Below, in pieces: positions 5,597 to 5,851 of a stretch of DNA of 5,851 bases. Position 1 is the stretch's first letter. Every line of letters begins with the position of its first letter. Origin of the DNA: an uncultured bacterium (GTDB taxonomy: Bacteria; Patescibacteriota; Saccharimonadia; Saccharimonadales; Saccharimonadaceae); the NCBI GenBank assembly GCA_903889015.1, contig CAISVS010000004.1, positions 1 to 5,851 of the forward strand, read 5' to 3'. Position numbers and translations under genes: made by a program. The notes beneath the pieces are model-generated. The model did not search any database. It was given only the letters and a program-made list of their open reading frames with translations, and had not been told where the DNA came from.

Positions 5597-5625
5597 ATTG
5601 TAGCATAAGCGAGTTAACTAATCAG
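5597..5625 (-). promoter_or_regulatory. Predicted promoter of the giant gene, extended -10, leaderless configuration
   Basis: In the 23-nt gap after the ABC-F stop, the - strand carries TGCTACAAT (5605-5597), an extended -10 element, followed by six bases and the ATG at 5590. A weak -35 candidate, CTGATT (5625-5620, sharing TGA with the consensus), lies 17 nt upstream, overlapping the last codons of the ABC-F gene. No Shine-Dalgarno sequence precedes the ATG. The geometry matches the cobO promoter exactly. Confidence 0.6.
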
Positions 5626-5851
5626 TAGTACTTCGCCGCCAATTGCTTGACGAAAATATCCATCGTGACTGACGTAAACAATCGCACCGCTGTATTTTGC
5701 CAGCGCTGTCTCTAATTCTTCGATACTTGGCAAATCCAAGTGATTTGTTGGCTCGTCCAAAATCAACAGTTGTGGATTGTTGGCCAACATCGTAATCAAC
5801 TGAAAACGGGCTTTTTGACCACCCGAAAGGCGCGAAATCGGCGTTTTGCCA
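5614..5851 (-). CDS. ABC-F type ATP-binding protein, C-terminal end only
   Basis: The frame is open to the right edge, leaving the last 78 residues of a nucleotide-binding domain. In order they show the ABC signature LSGGQKAR (residues 8-15 of the fragment), Walker B with D-loop LLILDEPTNHLD (28-39) and the H-loop VSHDGYF (60-66). DEPTNHLD with LSGGQKAR is typical of the soluble ABC-F family, which acts on ribosomes (translation factors and antibiotic-resistance proteins) rather than in transport. The protein stops about 15 residues after the H-loop, so it lacks a long C-terminal extension such as that of Uup. The subfamily cannot be told from this fragment because the first domain and the interdomain linker are outside the window. 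The giant gene follows 23 nt downstream on the same strand, with its own predicted promoter. Confidence 0.92.
   Translation of the reverse strand, partial: GKTPISRLSGGQKARFQLITMLANNPQLLILDEPTNHLDLPSIEELETALAKYSGAIVYVSHDGYFRQAIGGEVLLIS

Overview
The window most resembles a member of the Patescibacteria (CPR), and I would guess Candidatus Saccharibacteria. The basis is recognition of gene types: a very long surface protein with a prepilin-type N-terminus, glycine-rich modules, a fibrinogen-like domain and LamG domains, on compact DNA of moderate GC. All five genes read with the standard bacterial code. TGA is not needed as a sense codon, which argues against the code-25 lineages (SR1/Gracilibacteria). 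No tRNA, rRNA, mobile element or CRISPR array is present.

Left part (1-1332). Two + strand genes, the 3' end of a transcobalamin-like (DUF4430) protein and a complete DUF6580 membrane protein resembling an ECF-transporter S component, form an operon with a 12-nt gap. The second gene has a clear Shine-Dalgarno sequence. Facing them on the - strand is a cob(I)alamin adenosyltransferase (cobO/btuR type), whose last 30 nt overlap the end of the DUF6580 gene. Read together, this is a plausible cobalamin capture, import and activation cluster. The cobalamin role of the two + strand genes is inferred from family and context. A 10-bp hairpin followed by T4, lying inside the adenosyltransferase gene, probably ends the + strand transcript.

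Central part (1379-5590, - strand). One 1403-codon gene fills most of the window. Its product starts with a class III (type IV pilin-like) signal, followed by two long glycine-rich modules, a fibrinogen-like domain, the stub of a third glycine-rich module, and two LamG (concanavalin A-like) domains. The layout is nested: the fibrinogen-like domain interrupts the first glycine-rich module, and one LamG domain interrupts another. It is probably a large minor pilin or pilus-associated adhesin.

Right edge (5614-5851, - strand). This is the C-terminal end of an ABC-F type ATPase, 23 nt upstream of the giant gene and on the same strand.

Regulation. Both - strand genes with visible upstream DNA have a -10-like hexamer ending exactly 6 nt before an ATG, and neither has a Shine-Dalgarno sequence. 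The operon-internal DUF6580 gene does have one. This suggests that promoter-proximal genes here are transcribed as leaderless mRNAs.
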